A stretch of 64,000 nt of DNA from Enterovibrio gelatinilyticus (GCF_028683095.1 NZ_JAJUBC010000005.1:170151-234150); one strand, 5' to 3'; numbered from the stretch's first letter, positions 8,763-17,717 are shown. Made by a program: numbers and translations. The notes: generated by a model from the sequence alone, not told the origin.

Positions 8763-8801
8763 TGTCTAAAGAAATGCTTTTCTCCCTAAATCGAGGTAAC
8801 T

Positions 8802-9116
8802 ATGTTTATTGTTTGTGTCGCCGCTTGTCCAACGGGTATTGCTCATACATATATGGCCGCAGAAGCATTAGAAATGCTTGGTAAAAAAAACGGCTGGGAA
8901 ATAAAGGTAGAAACACAAGGAAGCACAGGTATTGAAAATGAAATCACTGAAGACGACATTGCCCGTGCGGATGGTGCCATCATTGCCACCGAAATATTAA
9001 TTGATGGAGTGGAAAGGTTCGAATTATTAACAAAACTGGAATGTTCGGTAGCTGACCCTATCAAACAACCGGATGCTGTTTACAACACCATGATGCACCT
9101 TATTAATAACAAATAA
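8802..9116 (+). CDS. PTS fructose-type EIIB component
   Basis: This 104-residue single-domain IIB protein has its phosphocysteine at Cys9 in VAACPTGIAHTYMAAEAL, the signature of fructose/mannitol-type IIB domains. It accepts phosphate from an EIIA histidine and passes it to the sugar bound by EIIC. GAGG at 8793-8796 serves as ribosome binding site. It is followed after 17 bases by the IIC gene and then by an alpha-mannosidase, which suggests a mannose-containing glycoside such as 2-O-mannosylglycerate as substrate. No EIIA domain is encoded nearby, so phosphate must come from an EIIA elsewhere. Confidence 0.85.
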   Translation: MFIVCVAACPTGIAHTYMAAEALEMLGKKNGWEIKVETQGSTGIENEITEDDIARADGAIIATEILIDGVERFELLTKLECSVADPIKQPDAVYNTMMHLINNK

Positions 9117-9133
9117 TAAAAAGGACACCTGCC

Positions 9134-10231
9134 ATGACCCTACTATTAAAAAAAGAAAAAACAGAACTCGATAAATTACGCGAAGCCTTAATGACAGGCG
9201 TATCGTATATGATCCCTGTTATTGTCGCGGGCGGTATGATGCTTGCTTTCGGTTCACTTTTTGAAACGATCACAGGCATCGATTTAAAAACCAGTGACTC
9301 GCTTTTTGCTCAAATCATCAATGATCTCAAAACATTCGGCCTGTATGGGCTTGGTTTGTTGTTTCCCGTTATTGCCGCGTTTGTCGGCTTTGGTTTAGCC
9401 GGCAAAGCTGCCATCGCCCCCGGTTTGATTGCAGGTATGCTAGCGAAAGACATGCAAATGGGCTTTTTGGGGGCATTGCTCGGCGGTTTGATGGCGGGTT
9501 ACCTTGTTCGCTGGATGCTCGCCAACATTAAGCTACCAAAGGAATTTCGTAGCTTGCTCCCGATGGTGATCATTCCGCTGTTTGGTACTGCGATTATCTT
9601 ATTCGTAATGAAATACATTGTTGGTTACCCACTCGTTGCACTCAATACTGGCTTGGAAAACTGGTTAATTGGCATGTCGGGTGGAAACAAAGTCATTATG
9701 GCGGCCGTACTAGGCGCAATGGTGGGCTTTGATCTCGGCGGCCCAATCAACAAAGCAGCAATTACTGTCAGCTTCGGCCTGTTTGCGCAGGGCATCTATG
9801 AACCGGTTACGGCGTCTCACATCGCTATCATGATTGCACCGTTCGGTATTGGCTTATCCACCATCATTGCCAAGCAGTACTACACCAAAGAACTACAAGA
9901 AAATGGTCGCGCAGCGCTCATGATGTCTTGCGTGGGGATTAGTGAAGGGGCCATTCCATTCATTCTCGCCAACCCTGCACTCATTATCATCAATGCCATC
10001 GGCAGTGCCATCTCTGCCATGTTAGTCGTCACGTTTGATTCGATTGTTCAAGCCCCTGCTGCGGGTATTCTAGCGCTGGTGCTCTCTTCGAACATCTTGC
10101 TTTACTTTGTTTCGATTGCAGGCGGTGTGGCCTTTGTAGCCATTGGCACCACCATCATGATGAAACGTCAATTCATGCGCCAACAAGCACAATCTGAAAG
10201 TGCTGTTCACGCTGAAACAGCGCAAGGGTAA
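9134..10231 (+). CDS. PTS fructose-type EIIC permease
   Basis: The 365-residue polytopic membrane protein begins with a soluble lead and then MTGVSYMIPVIVAGGMMLAF, typical of the fructose-family IIC domain. The conserved GAMVGFDLGGPINKAA segment follows. It forms the translocation channel and works with the separate IIB protein encoded 17 bases upstream. In E. coli MngA the IIA, IIB and IIC domains are fused; here only IIB and IIC exist, as separate chains. Its TAA overlaps the ATG of the mannosidase gene (TAATG), so the two are translationally coupled, and hydrolysis of the imported phosphorylated sugar is the likely next step. Confidence 0.85.
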   Translation: MTLLLKKEKTELDKLREALMTGVSYMIPVIVAGGMMLAFGSLFETITGIDLKTSDSLFAQIINDLKTFGLYGLGLLFPVIAAFVGFGLAGKAAIAPGLIAGMLAKDMQMGFLGALLGGLMAGYLVRWMLANIKLPKEFRSLLPMVIIPLFGTAIILFVMKYIVGYPLVALNTGLENWLIGMSGGNKVIMAAVLGAMVGFDLGGPINKAAITVSFGLFAQGIYEPVTASHIAIMIAPFGIGLSTIIAKQYYTKELQENGRAALMMSCVGISEGAIPFILANPALIIINAIGSAISAMLVVTFDSIVQAPAAGILALVLSSNILLYFVSIAGGVAFVAIGTTIMMKRQFMRQQAQSESAVHAETAQG

Positions 10232-12849
10232 TGAGCATGTCGATGAATAAAAAAGCCTATATTGTCCCTCACACTCATTGGGACCGAGAGTGGTACTTCA
10301 GCACTGAAGAGTCACAGGTTCTGCTGACGTTCACCATGAAGCAGATGCTTGATGAGCTGGAAAAAGACGACAACTTACCTTGCTTCGTGCTTGATGGTCA
10401 GTCCGTCATGTTGGAAGACTACTTAAGTGTGGTTCCCGAAGACACCGATCGCGTCAAACGCCTTGTCGAAAGTGGCAAATTGCTTGTGGGCCCTTGGTAC
10501 ACGCAAACCGACCAATGTGTGGTACATGGAGAGTCCCAGATCCGCAATCTGATGTGGGGTTGCCGTGATGCTGAGCGTTTCGGCAAGTTGATGGACATCG
10601 GCTATGTTCCAGATTCTTTTGGTCAAAGTGAGCAATTACCGCAGCTATTGCAGCACTTCAACATCGATAAATGCGTATTCTGGCGCGGGATTTGGGAGGG
10701 CATTTGCCCAAGCACAGAGTTTGTGTGGCGCGCTCCTGATGGCAGTAAAGTCACCACAGCGGTATTGGAATTTGGCTACAGCGCCTTTCAAGGCATGAAG
10801 CCGATGAACGAGCACTTAGATGCGATGGATCAGAAAATGAACCAACGCTTCTGGCCCGGTGAGCGCGAACACTTCTTGTTCATGGGTGGACACGATCAGA
10901 AACCTTGGCAGGCAGAAACGGCTGAAGCCATCAAAGCAGCCAATAACCAACGAGAGCATGAATACCAACTTTGTACCTTTGACGATTACTTTGCCGCAAC
11001 CTGTTCTGGTGGGCTGCCGGAAGTACAAAGTGAGATGCTTTACGGTAAATACAGCCGTATTCACCGTGGTATTTATTCCACGCGCTATGACATTAAAAAA
11101 CGCAATGCGGATGTTGAAAACCTGCTGATTAATCAGTTGGAGCCACTGCTAACTGTTGCTAACTATCATGGCCTTGCCTATCCGTATGGCCTGATGGAGA
11201 AGAACTGGAAGCAGTTGATGCAAAGCCATGCACATGACTCGATTGGTGGATGTAATACAGATTCCGTTAACCGTCAGGTCGATGCGCGTATCTCTGCTGT
11301 TCAGGAAAACGCGGAGCGTTTGAAAGACATCACACTGAAACAATTGGCTGACGCATCCACGAAAGGTCTGGATGGCGAATATGTGTTGGTGTTCAACCCA
11401 CTGCCGTATGTGCGCGATGCTATGGTTGAGTTGGAGTTAGTGCTGCCGACGCGCTGTTTCTCGCTCTCTGACGGAACTACCAACGTTGAGTTTGAGCCAC
11501 TGTCGTGTGAAAAGGTCAACATCAACGCCATTGTTCAAGACCCAACCACCCTGGGTGATGAAATGTACCGAACCTGGTACCGTCATCACGTCGTGGCATC
11601 CTTAAAACAGATGACGGCCTGCGGCTATAAGAACCTGCTAGTGACGCGCTTAGATGACGTAGAACCTACTTTCAGCGCACAACAAACGGACGTGATGTCA
11701 GGAACCGTTCTGGACAATGCTCACCTAACCGTCAGCATTAACGCGCAGGGCCAAGTGGCGATGAGTCATAAGGCATCTGGCCAGCATTGGGACAATGTAT
11801 TGTCTTTGGTTGATGGCGGCGACGACGGCGACAATTATGATTTTTCTAAACCGTACAACGATCACTTGGTGATGTTTGCGGTGAAAGAGAACGGAGTCAG
11901 CGTTCAGCATGGCGAACTGCAATCTCGTGTTGCTATTCAATACTCCGCTAAGCTGCCTTTGAACCTGCAAGAACGTGCAGATAACGTCTGCTCTGTCACT
12001 CAAGAACTCGAGCTGGTTATTTCATTGGCAGCAGACAGTGATCAACTTGAAATCACTGTGAACATCGACAACAAGGTTGATGACCATCGTTTGCAACTGC
12101 ACATTAACGGCGGCTTTATTAATGCAGACAGCATCGCCGATCAGCCAATTGGCTTGATCCGTCGTCACGATGATAGTGAAGCATTATCAATTTGGTCTGA
12201 GCAGCACTGGACGTCCTGCCCTGCGCCAATCTACCCGATGCAAAGCCTTGTTGCGGGAGAAACTCTGGAAGGCGGACTGGCGGTACTCACGAATGGTATT
12301 CGTGAATATCAGCAATACCCGTCTTCAATCGCTGTCACTTTATTCCGCTCGGTGGGTTATGTCGGCAAGCCTGAGCTGCAATATCGTCCGGGTCGCCTTT
12401 CGGGTCTACCTGATGAAAGCCCTGATTCACAGCTTCGCACGTCGCTAAGCTTCACTCTGGCATTGCATCCGTTCACAGGTAACGTCATGGAAGCGGGCCT
12501 GTGCCATCGCGTGAAGTCTTGGCTGACAAAACCGGTCGCACTCCATAACGGTGTCGTTCAGCGATTTATGATTGCGCCTCCCGCTTTTGAAGCCCCAGCC
12601 GATTACAGCCTGTTTAATTATGCTCACCCAACCCTTGCCGTCTCTGCCATCAAAACAGCAGAAGACGACAAGCACGCCTTTGTGGTGCGCTTAATTAATG
12701 ACAGCAATCAACCGACCACTTTGGGTGAATTGCCAACAGGATGGAAAGTCGATATTGCTGATGGACTCGAGCGCACTATCAGCCTCGCAAGCAACCATAC
12801 CGAGGTCGCACCTCAAGGCATGATTGCTTTGCGCTTAAAGCGAGAATAA
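10231..12849 (+). CDS. mngB: GH38 alpha-mannosidase, MngB-like
   Basis: This 872-residue cytoplasmic protein belongs to glycoside hydrolase family 38. The N-terminus carries HTHWDREW (zinc ligands His14 and Asp18 region), and GYVPDSFGQ contains the nucleophile Asp128. The usual GH38 middle helical and C-terminal beta-sandwich domains follow. Length matches E. coli MngB, which hydrolyses imported 6-phosphomannosyl-D-glycerate to mannose-6-phosphate and glycerate. Coupling to PTS IIC by TAATG supports the same job. Mannosylglycerate is a compatible solute of red algae and some marine microbes, so a marine scavenger role is plausible. Another alpha-mannoside is possible. Confidence 0.8.
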   Translation: MSMSMNKKAYIVPHTHWDREWYFSTEESQVLLTFTMKQMLDELEKDDNLPCFVLDGQSVMLEDYLSVVPEDTDRVKRLVESGKLLVGPWYTQTDQCVVHGESQIRNLMWGCRDAERFGKLMDIGYVPDSFGQSEQLPQLLQHFNIDKCVFWRGIWEGICPSTEFVWRAPDGSKVTTAVLEFGYSAFQGMKPMNEHLDAMDQKMNQRFWPGEREHFLFMGGHDQKPWQAETAEAIKAANNQREHEYQLCTFDDYFAATCSGGLPEVQSEMLYGKYSRIHRGIYSTRYDIKKRNADVENLLINQLEPLLTVANYHGLAYPYGLMEKNWKQLMQSHAHDSIGGCNTDSVNRQVDARISAVQENAERLKDITLKQLADASTKGLDGEYVLVFNPLPYVRDAMVELELVLPTRCFSLSDGTTNVEFEPLSCEKVNINAIVQDPTTLGDEMYRTWYRHHVVASLKQMTACGYKNLLVTRLDDVEPTFSAQQTDVMSGTVLDNAHLTVSINAQGQVAMSHKASGQHWDNVLSLVDGGDDGDNYDFSKPYNDHLVMFAVKENGVSVQHGELQSRVAIQYSAKLPLNLQERADNVCSVTQELELVISLAADSDQLEITVNIDNKVDDHRLQLHINGGFINADSIADQPIGLIRRHDDSEALSIWSEQHWTSCPAPIYPMQSLVAGETLEGGLAVLTNGIREYQQYPSSIAVTLFRSVGYVGKPELQYRPGRLSGLPDESPDSQLRTSLSFTLALHPFTGNVMEAGLCHRVKSWLTKPVALHNGVVQRFMIAPPAFEAPADYSLFNYAHPTLAVSAIKTAEDDKHAFVVRLINDSNQPTTLGELPTGWKVDIADGLERTISLASNHTEVAPQGMIALRLKRE

Positions 12850-12898
12850 ACCGTCACGCGATGCCCTCAAAACCATGAGGTGAGATCGCGCTAATAAA

Positions 12899-12925
12899 GG
12901 CCACGCTGTCTAGGTGGCCTGTTTA
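12899..12925 (+). terminator. Weak hairpin after the mannosidase gene
   Basis: A GGCCAC/GTGGCC stem (12899-12904 with 12914-12919) is followed by TGTTTA. The short T-run makes it a weak or partial terminator that could separate the mannosidase from the HPr-like/SemiSWEET pair. Confidence 0.4.
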
Positions 12926-13039
12926 CCCAATCTAACGTCACCTCCTTGATGCTGCAAAACTCGCGGCAGGGACAAACTCAACCTAATCCGGTGCACTGAG
13001 CGAGTACGTTAAGGCGCACGAACACATAGAAAGACAACG

Positions 13040-13168
13040 ATGACAAAAACAATCACGTTCAAAAAACCGTTGGTTAACGGCATCCATGCCCGACCTGAGG
13101 CTGAAATTGAAGCAATCCCCCAAACGTTTCAGGCAACGATCACGCTACCTAAGGGGAACAACTCATGA
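13040..13168 (+). CDS. Half-length HPr-like ORF (42 aa)
   Basis: The short frame from ATG 13040 reads MTKTITFKKPLVNGIHARPE, then AEIEAIPQTFQATITLPKGN and stops at TGA 13166-13168. NGIHARP matches the HPr active site, with His16 at the place of the phospho-histidine, and the following strand fits HPr residues up to about 40 of 85. The second half of the fold is missing. The stop overlaps the SemiSWEET start as ATGA, so translation may couple the two. It is either a decayed piece of an HPr or FPr-type protein lost with the EIIA, or a small coupled peptide. Confidence 0.55.
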   Translation: MTKTITFKKPLVNGIHARPEAEIEAIPQTFQATITLPKGNNS

Positions 13169-13524
13169 ATCTGTTGAAAATTGTTGCTGCAGTCGCTGTT
13201 GCACTCGTGGCTGCTTTTGGGCTTGTTCAGTACCCTAGCCTGCTTGGCTCTGTTGCTGCCGCATGCACAACCTTGGCCTTTTTACCTCAGGTGATCCATA
13301 CCATTCGAACCAGAGACACCGCCGCCATCTCACTTGCCATGTATGTCATGTTTGTTTTTGGCGTTCTGTGCTGGCTCATTTACGGCATTGTATCCAAAGA
13401 TATGCCATTGATGATGGGTAACGGCGTGACCTTGGTACTATCAAGTGTTGTGCTTTATCTGAAAATCAAATCCATATCACCTACAAGCCACCTAGACGAA
13501 ACGCGTCCAGAAGTCGCGCAATAA
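13165..13524 (+). CDS. SemiSWEET (MtN3/PQ-loop) sugar transporter
   Basis: The 119-residue protein has three hydrophobic helices and the PQ-loop signature TTLAFLPQVIHTIRTRDT with the following SLAMYVMFVFGVLCW helix. This is the layout of bacterial SemiSWEETs, which dimerise to form a passive sugar channel. An AAGGGG ribosome site lies at 13151-13156, inside the HPr-like ORF whose stop overlaps this ATG. Its place at the end of a PTS/mannosidase operon suggests release or facilitated movement of a mono- or disaccharide product, an unusual partner for PTS uptake. Substrate is unknown. Confidence 0.8.
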   Translation: MNLLKIVAAVAVALVAAFGLVQYPSLLGSVAAACTTLAFLPQVIHTIRTRDTAAISLAMYVMFVFGVLCWLIYGIVSKDMPLMMGNGVTLVLSSVVLYLKIKSISPTSHLDETRPEVAQ

Positions 13525-13583
13525 GTTGGCGAGTCATCCGTAAGAGTTAACCAATTAAAACAACAAGCGTCAGGCGAAAACCA

Positions 13584-13607
13584 CTGGCTCTATCATCATA
13601 GAGCCAG
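13584..13607. terminator. Perfect 10-bp hairpin after the SemiSWEET gene
   Basis: CTGGCTCTAT pairs perfectly with ATAGAGCCAG around a 4-base CATC loop. There is no T-run on the + strand, so termination efficiency is uncertain. It lies 60 bases after the SemiSWEET stop. The remaining ~220 bases up to the phospholipase gene show no other clear feature apart from an 8-T run at 13781-13788. Confidence 0.4.
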
Positions 13608-13829
13608 TCCACCTACCAATAGATTTTCACAACGAACTTAGGCGTATACACGCGTTTTCACTGTATAAAAAAGATAGAAATACGACGCAAAACCGACACA
13701 ACATCTTCATCATTTCGAGCAAGAAATTGCCCCTGATTGATCCACCTTCTGCTTTTGGTTCGCGGCGCTTGTACTCACAGTTTTTTTTCGGTAGTTAAGC
13801 CCAAAAGGAAAACACTTAAGGATGAGTGC

Positions 13830-16481
13830 GTGGGTTACCGTGTTATAAAACTGTCTGAACTAGCGAGCTATGAATTTGGCAAAATTGAGGGTGCATTTTC
13901 AGGGCTGGCTGAGCGAGAGCTCGAAGGCGTACTGCCGCAAGGTATGGCGTTGAACAAATTCAAAGCTCAACTCGAAGAAGGTCAGTTAGTATTGCTGAGC
14001 GATGCCCCAATCACACCCGCACTTCAATTGTCATCTGCGTCATCGGGCGATAAAACGTGGCAACTCAACACCGCGACAGAATCAAGCTTTACGCCACAAG
14101 CAAAATCCGCGTTTGTGTCTCGCACCAAAGCAAAAGGTTCAGCGTCTCGCTCTGGCACAAGTTCTGACGCTCAGGCCGTCATAGAGCCCCCTTATACCCC
14201 GCAGCCCCCCGTTGAAGATAAACCCGAAAAACCGGGCATAAATTACGAGTATTTGTTTGAAGTTGCTTGCTCAGAAAATGCACTTGCCAGTGAAGTAGGT
14301 TGTCAATTTGCACTAGGGAAAACGCCGAAAGAAGCCAGCATTGTCAGTTGGGAAACTAAGCCCTCTGAATACGGCACCGTTTTCTCAGCCAAAGCGACGG
14401 ATGGCGCACCAAGAAAGCTCATTACAAAAATAGCTAATTCGGAAAAAGGCGTTACCCGTCAAGAACCCGTAAAACTCAGACCAAAAGGGACTGACGCCGT
14501 CAGAGAGGCGTTTATCCCTGTTGTTCCCTCTGTTCAACTCGGCACTCGTTTAGGGTTTCCAACTGAGGGGTATTACTACCATTTCCATGAACGAAAGCTG
14601 GTTCAGGAATATAAGATTTTGGGTGAAAACCGATGGGCGTTTTATGCCACTCGTTCAACTCACGAGAAGCTCAATACTGAGCAAGCCATAAATAAATACC
14701 AAGGCGCTATTCTTCTTTATTGGAAAATCGACAGCAAGGTCGTGAAAGATCAGCACCTCGTTTATCTCGATGCGCCCATCACACGTGAGCAACTGGATAG
14801 CCTAAGCGATGAGTGGCTGAACGAACATGGTACATCCATTGATGTACCAGAACTTCTCGCCACCATGCAAACGAAACAAGCCGCAGAAAAACCCTACAAA
14901 CCACAAACCGCCAATGCCCCTGCCGATGTGGTCTATGACCATAAAGAACGCTTACTCATGGGTTCAACGCTCAAAGCCATTAATAACGAAAGATTGGTGG
15001 AAAGTGGGTTGCCAGTGGTGAAGGTGAAAACCTTACCCAACAACAAGCTAACCATTGGGGTTTTCTTCGATGGAACTGGCAACAATTTAGAAAACGACAG
15101 GTATAAAGAAACAAGAGGAAAAACATCACGTACCAATATCGGAAGGCTATTTGATGCCTACCCAGAAAAAGAAGGAGAAATAGCAAAAATCTACATTTCT
15201 GGTGTTGGCACACTCGACTTCGAGGATCGCGAAGACGCAATAGCAGCCATCGACAATGATGAAGATATGGAAACAACTGGAATGGCCACGGGATCATGGG
15301 ATTTTTTCGGCAATTCAGATGCTTTTGATAAATGGACAAGCTTAATAGGCCAACTACGCGATACCATTGCAGATCTCGAAGAGTCGGGAAAGTACGACGA
15401 CATCAATCACATTGAATTTGATGTTTTCGGCTTTAGTCGTGGGGCTGCGCTTGCACGACACTTCGTAAACGCAGCAAATGTCGGCTTCCCTCACTACGAC
15501 TCTCCGGTAATACCACCAGACAGTGACGCTGGTACTCGAAGACGCATCCAGCGCAATCGATTTAGTGTCAACATTGTTCCCCACCTTCTCAGCAGCGAGC
15601 ACCAAAGAGCGGGCGAAACCTGCCATTATCACATCGATGAATCAAAACAGGTCAGTGTTCGCTTTGTCGGTATATTTGACACAGTAGGATCCTTTGGAAT
15701 ACCAGGCGACAACAATGAGGATGGCTTCAATCTGATTCTATCTCCATCAAGTGCAGAAATGGTTTATCACATTACAGCTCACCATGAATATAGGGGGAAC
15801 TTCCCTCTTACCTCACTAAAAATCGATGGCAAATTGGCAGATAATTTTTACGAAGAGGTCTTTCCTGGCGCTCATGCTGATGTAGGTGGGGGCTACCCTT
15901 CAATGCTTCAATACGGAAAAAAAGATCTCCCTGACTATCTTGGATTTCCGATTGATGACACATACAACCGCGAACTCGTGAAGAAGGTTGATAATTTGGT
16001 GCGTCCTAGAGATAGATCAGACTATGAGGCACTCTATGAGAGGTCTTGGGATAAAGAAGTTCAACAGAACTATGGAATTCCTAAACAATATGGGCGAGTA
16101 AGAAGCAGAGGCGGTACTTTCTATTTTTATCGACTCCAACCAATAAGTAACGGGCTTCAAGGCATTACTCAGGAAAGGATGCGACAACAAGCTGAGCTTG
16201 CAGGTATCAATTGGGATATATTGGATTACGAACTGCCTGTTGATTATGACGGCAATACAGAAATGAAAGCTCTTACTAATAAGCTGCTCAAAGTAGAACC
16301 TGGTTGTGTTGATGTTTGCGACTGGCAACAAGAAGTAGAAGCGAACATACTGAATTGGGTTCATCGACCACACGACCCTTTAATTAATCCTGGTTGGTAC
16401 GATGTAAAAACTGATGCATCCAATTTCATCAACGTTGACGAACAAGGCAATTATTTCAGGGAGATATTCGACAATGAGTAA
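13830..16481 (+). CDS. T6SS phospholipase effector, Tle1-type (DUF2235)
   Basis: An 883-residue protein results from GTG 13830, chosen because AAGGA at 13818-13822 is 7 bases upstream; the frame is open back to TTG 13737. The C-terminal half is a DUF2235/Tle1 alpha/beta hydrolase: TIGVFFDGTGNNLEND, then nucleophile Ser536 in VFGFSRGAAL, Asp617 in FDTVGSFG and His682 in PGAHADVGGGY. These form the Ser-Asp-His triad of Tle1 phospholipase A2 effectors, which attack membranes of neighbouring cells. The N-terminal ~390 residues are a variable delivery region. There is no signal peptide. The 3' end overlaps the first lipoprotein immunity gene by 8 bases. No VgrG or adaptor is directly upstream. Confidence 0.85.
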   Translation: MGYRVIKLSELASYEFGKIEGAFSGLAERELEGVLPQGMALNKFKAQLEEGQLVLLSDAPITPALQLSSASSGDKTWQLNTATESSFTPQAKSAFVSRTKAKGSASRSGTSSDAQAVIEPPYTPQPPVEDKPEKPGINYEYLFEVACSENALASEVGCQFALGKTPKEASIVSWETKPSEYGTVFSAKATDGAPRKLITKIANSEKGVTRQEPVKLRPKGTDAVREAFIPVVPSVQLGTRLGFPTEGYYYHFHERKLVQEYKILGENRWAFYATRSTHEKLNTEQAINKYQGAILLYWKIDSKVVKDQHLVYLDAPITREQLDSLSDEWLNEHGTSIDVPELLATMQTKQAAEKPYKPQTANAPADVVYDHKERLLMGSTLKAINNERLVESGLPVVKVKTLPNNKLTIGVFFDGTGNNLENDRYKETRGKTSRTNIGRLFDAYPEKEGEIAKIYISGVGTLDFEDREDAIAAIDNDEDMETTGMATGSWDFFGNSDAFDKWTSLIGQLRDTIADLEESGKYDDINHIEFDVFGFSRGAALARHFVNAANVGFPHYDSPVIPPDSDAGTRRRIQRNRFSVNIVPHLLSSEHQRAGETCHYHIDESKQVSVRFVGIFDTVGSFGIPGDNNEDGFNLILSPSSAEMVYHITAHHEYRGNFPLTSLKIDGKLADNFYEEVFPGAHADVGGGYPSMLQYGKKDLPDYLGFPIDDTYNRELVKKVDNLVRPRDRSDYEALYERSWDKEVQQNYGIPKQYGRVRSRGGTFYFYRLQPISNGLQGITQERMRQQAELAGINWDILDYELPVDYDGNTEMKALTNKLLKVEPGCVDVCDWQQEVEANILNWVHRPHDPLINPGWYDVKTDASNFINVDEQGNYFREIFDNE

Positions 16482-17532
16482 GCTTCATATCGCGCTGTTC
16501 CTCAGTCTTTTGGGGTTACATATTTCAGGATGCTCAGAAGAAATTAACGATGCGCCAAAAGCCAAATTTGGGAATTCTGGCAGTTTGGATGGCCCTTACA
16601 GTATTCGCGATGTATTAATAACAGATACGTCAGGTGCATCTTCTAATCTCGGTTATGGCTCCGTTAGCAGTTATCCGGGAGCAAGTGCTAGTATTTCAGG
16701 TTTAGGTATCCCTGCGCATATTTCTGGTTACTGGAGCAAGCCATCTGATACATCGCCACATCCCGTCGCTTATTATCGCCTAGACAGCGCAATAGACAGC
16801 AAACTAGCAAAGCAGAAAGTTGCAACGCTAAAAGGTGCTTACACAAAGCTTAAAGACAAACCCGGCACCATTCAGGTCGTTGTAAATAAAGACCAAATAC
16901 AGGTGTTTTATACATTCAAATGCTTTGACGTTTATGATGATTGTGAAAAAAAAGAAGGCGCAGACCCTAATGGATGGATACAGGCAAGCCCTGATGGAAA
17001 TACTGATGTCGTTATGCTGTTTTCGGGAAAAGGAGAAACGTCCCCAACTGCGTTTCCTGCATCTCCTTATGATAAAAGGCTAGTCCGGGCAAAAAGCGTC
17101 GAAAGCACAAATATCACAGAGCTGATATTAACGAGCGAAAATGGTAAGTCTTATACCTTGGGTGACAACTTAGATTACCCTACCTCCTTCTCTATTTCGT
17201 GGGCAAAGAAAACAAATCCAGAGGCGGATTTTTCCGAGTGGCAGTTCGAACGCTATCGATTAAGTGGCGAATTCAACGCCCCAGCGCTTAGTGAAGAGGC
17301 AATACAAGCCTACCGCCGCGCCACCAATGGGTATATTAAAACCAGCACATTTGACATTTTCGCCGAGGATGACTCGCTATTCATCACATACAGCGCTGCG
17401 TGTTTAACTGACACTGTGGGAGAACGCTGTGAAGTTGCCAAAGACCCTGAAAACCGTTGGCGTTATTTTGACGAAATTGGCCGGCATGCTTTGATATTGT
17501 TTCATGGGAAGGGACAAAAAGTGCCCCAGTAA
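16474..17532 (+). CDS. Tle1 immunity lipoprotein, cognate copy 1 (DUF2931-like)
   Basis: The protein has 352 residues from ATG 16474, which overlaps the phospholipase stop. A lipoprotein signal ends in LGLHISGC, with lipidated Cys20. Landmarks shared with the following three paralogues are NSGSLDGPYS, YGSVSSYPGASA, a GIP..I.GYW strand, the ADPNGW loop and an acidic YRLDSAIDSKL helix. The family resembles DUF2931 lipoproteins found beside Tle effectors (family name moderately certain). Outer-membrane or periplasmic lipoproteins of this kind bind and block Tle1 phospholipase. Direct overlap with the effector marks this copy as the current cognate partner. Confidence 0.75.
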   Translation: MSKLHIALFLSLLGLHISGCSEEINDAPKAKFGNSGSLDGPYSIRDVLITDTSGASSNLGYGSVSSYPGASASISGLGIPAHISGYWSKPSDTSPHPVAYYRLDSAIDSKLAKQKVATLKGAYTKLKDKPGTIQVVVNKDQIQVFYTFKCFDVYDDCEKKEGADPNGWIQASPDGNTDVVMLFSGKGETSPTAFPASPYDKRLVRAKSVESTNITELILTSENGKSYTLGDNLDYPTSFSISWAKKTNPEADFSEWQFERYRLSGEFNAPALSEEAIQAYRRATNGYIKTSTFDIFAEDDSLFITYSAACLTDTVGERCEVAKDPENRWRYFDEIGRHALILFHGKGQKVPQ

Positions 17533-17576
17533 CTTGAGGAAAATCCCAGCGCCTTGAATCAGCAATAACGCTATGA

Positions 17577-17717
17577 ATAACAGCAAATAAAGCCATTCAC
17601 CGCCCCTACGATATCCCAATAAGTCCAGGATACAGTGATGTGAAAACAGAGGTGGCCAACAGGCCCAATAGAAATAATTCTGGAGAATTAGAGAGAGAGA
17701 TATTTGATAATGCGTGA
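17577..17717 (+). pseudogene. Effector 3'-end remnant 1 before immunity copy 2
   Basis: One frame reads AIHRPYDIPISPGYSDVKTE and ends in GELEREIFDNA before a TGA at 17715. The intact phospholipase ends in WVHRPHDPLINPGWYDVKTD and then NYFREIFDNE. Order and spacing agree (HRP, D, I.PG, DVKT, EIFDN), so this is the tail of a related but different Tle1 gene whose body is gone. Its stop overlaps the start of immunity copy 2, as in the intact pair. Confidence 0.75.

Larger units (their letters stand above)
8134..8801 (+). promoter_or_regulatory. Intergenic promoter and long leader of the PTS/mannosidase operon
   Basis: This 668-base stretch has no convincing gene. The open frame 8193-8789 has no recognisable protein features and runs through the strong terminator at 8726-8762, so I reject it as coding. 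The region holds a CRP-type site, a well-placed -10 element and, about 510 bases further on, an intrinsic terminator just before the first PTS gene. If transcription starts near 8290, the leader is roughly 510 nt. It may contain an attenuator or a small RNA. Confidence 0.5.

Noticed and set aside
8193..8789. A 198-codon open frame in the PTS leader
   Set aside because: It has no family resemblance, no good ribosome site, odd composition, starts upstream of the CRP site and runs through the strong intrinsic terminator at 8726-8762.
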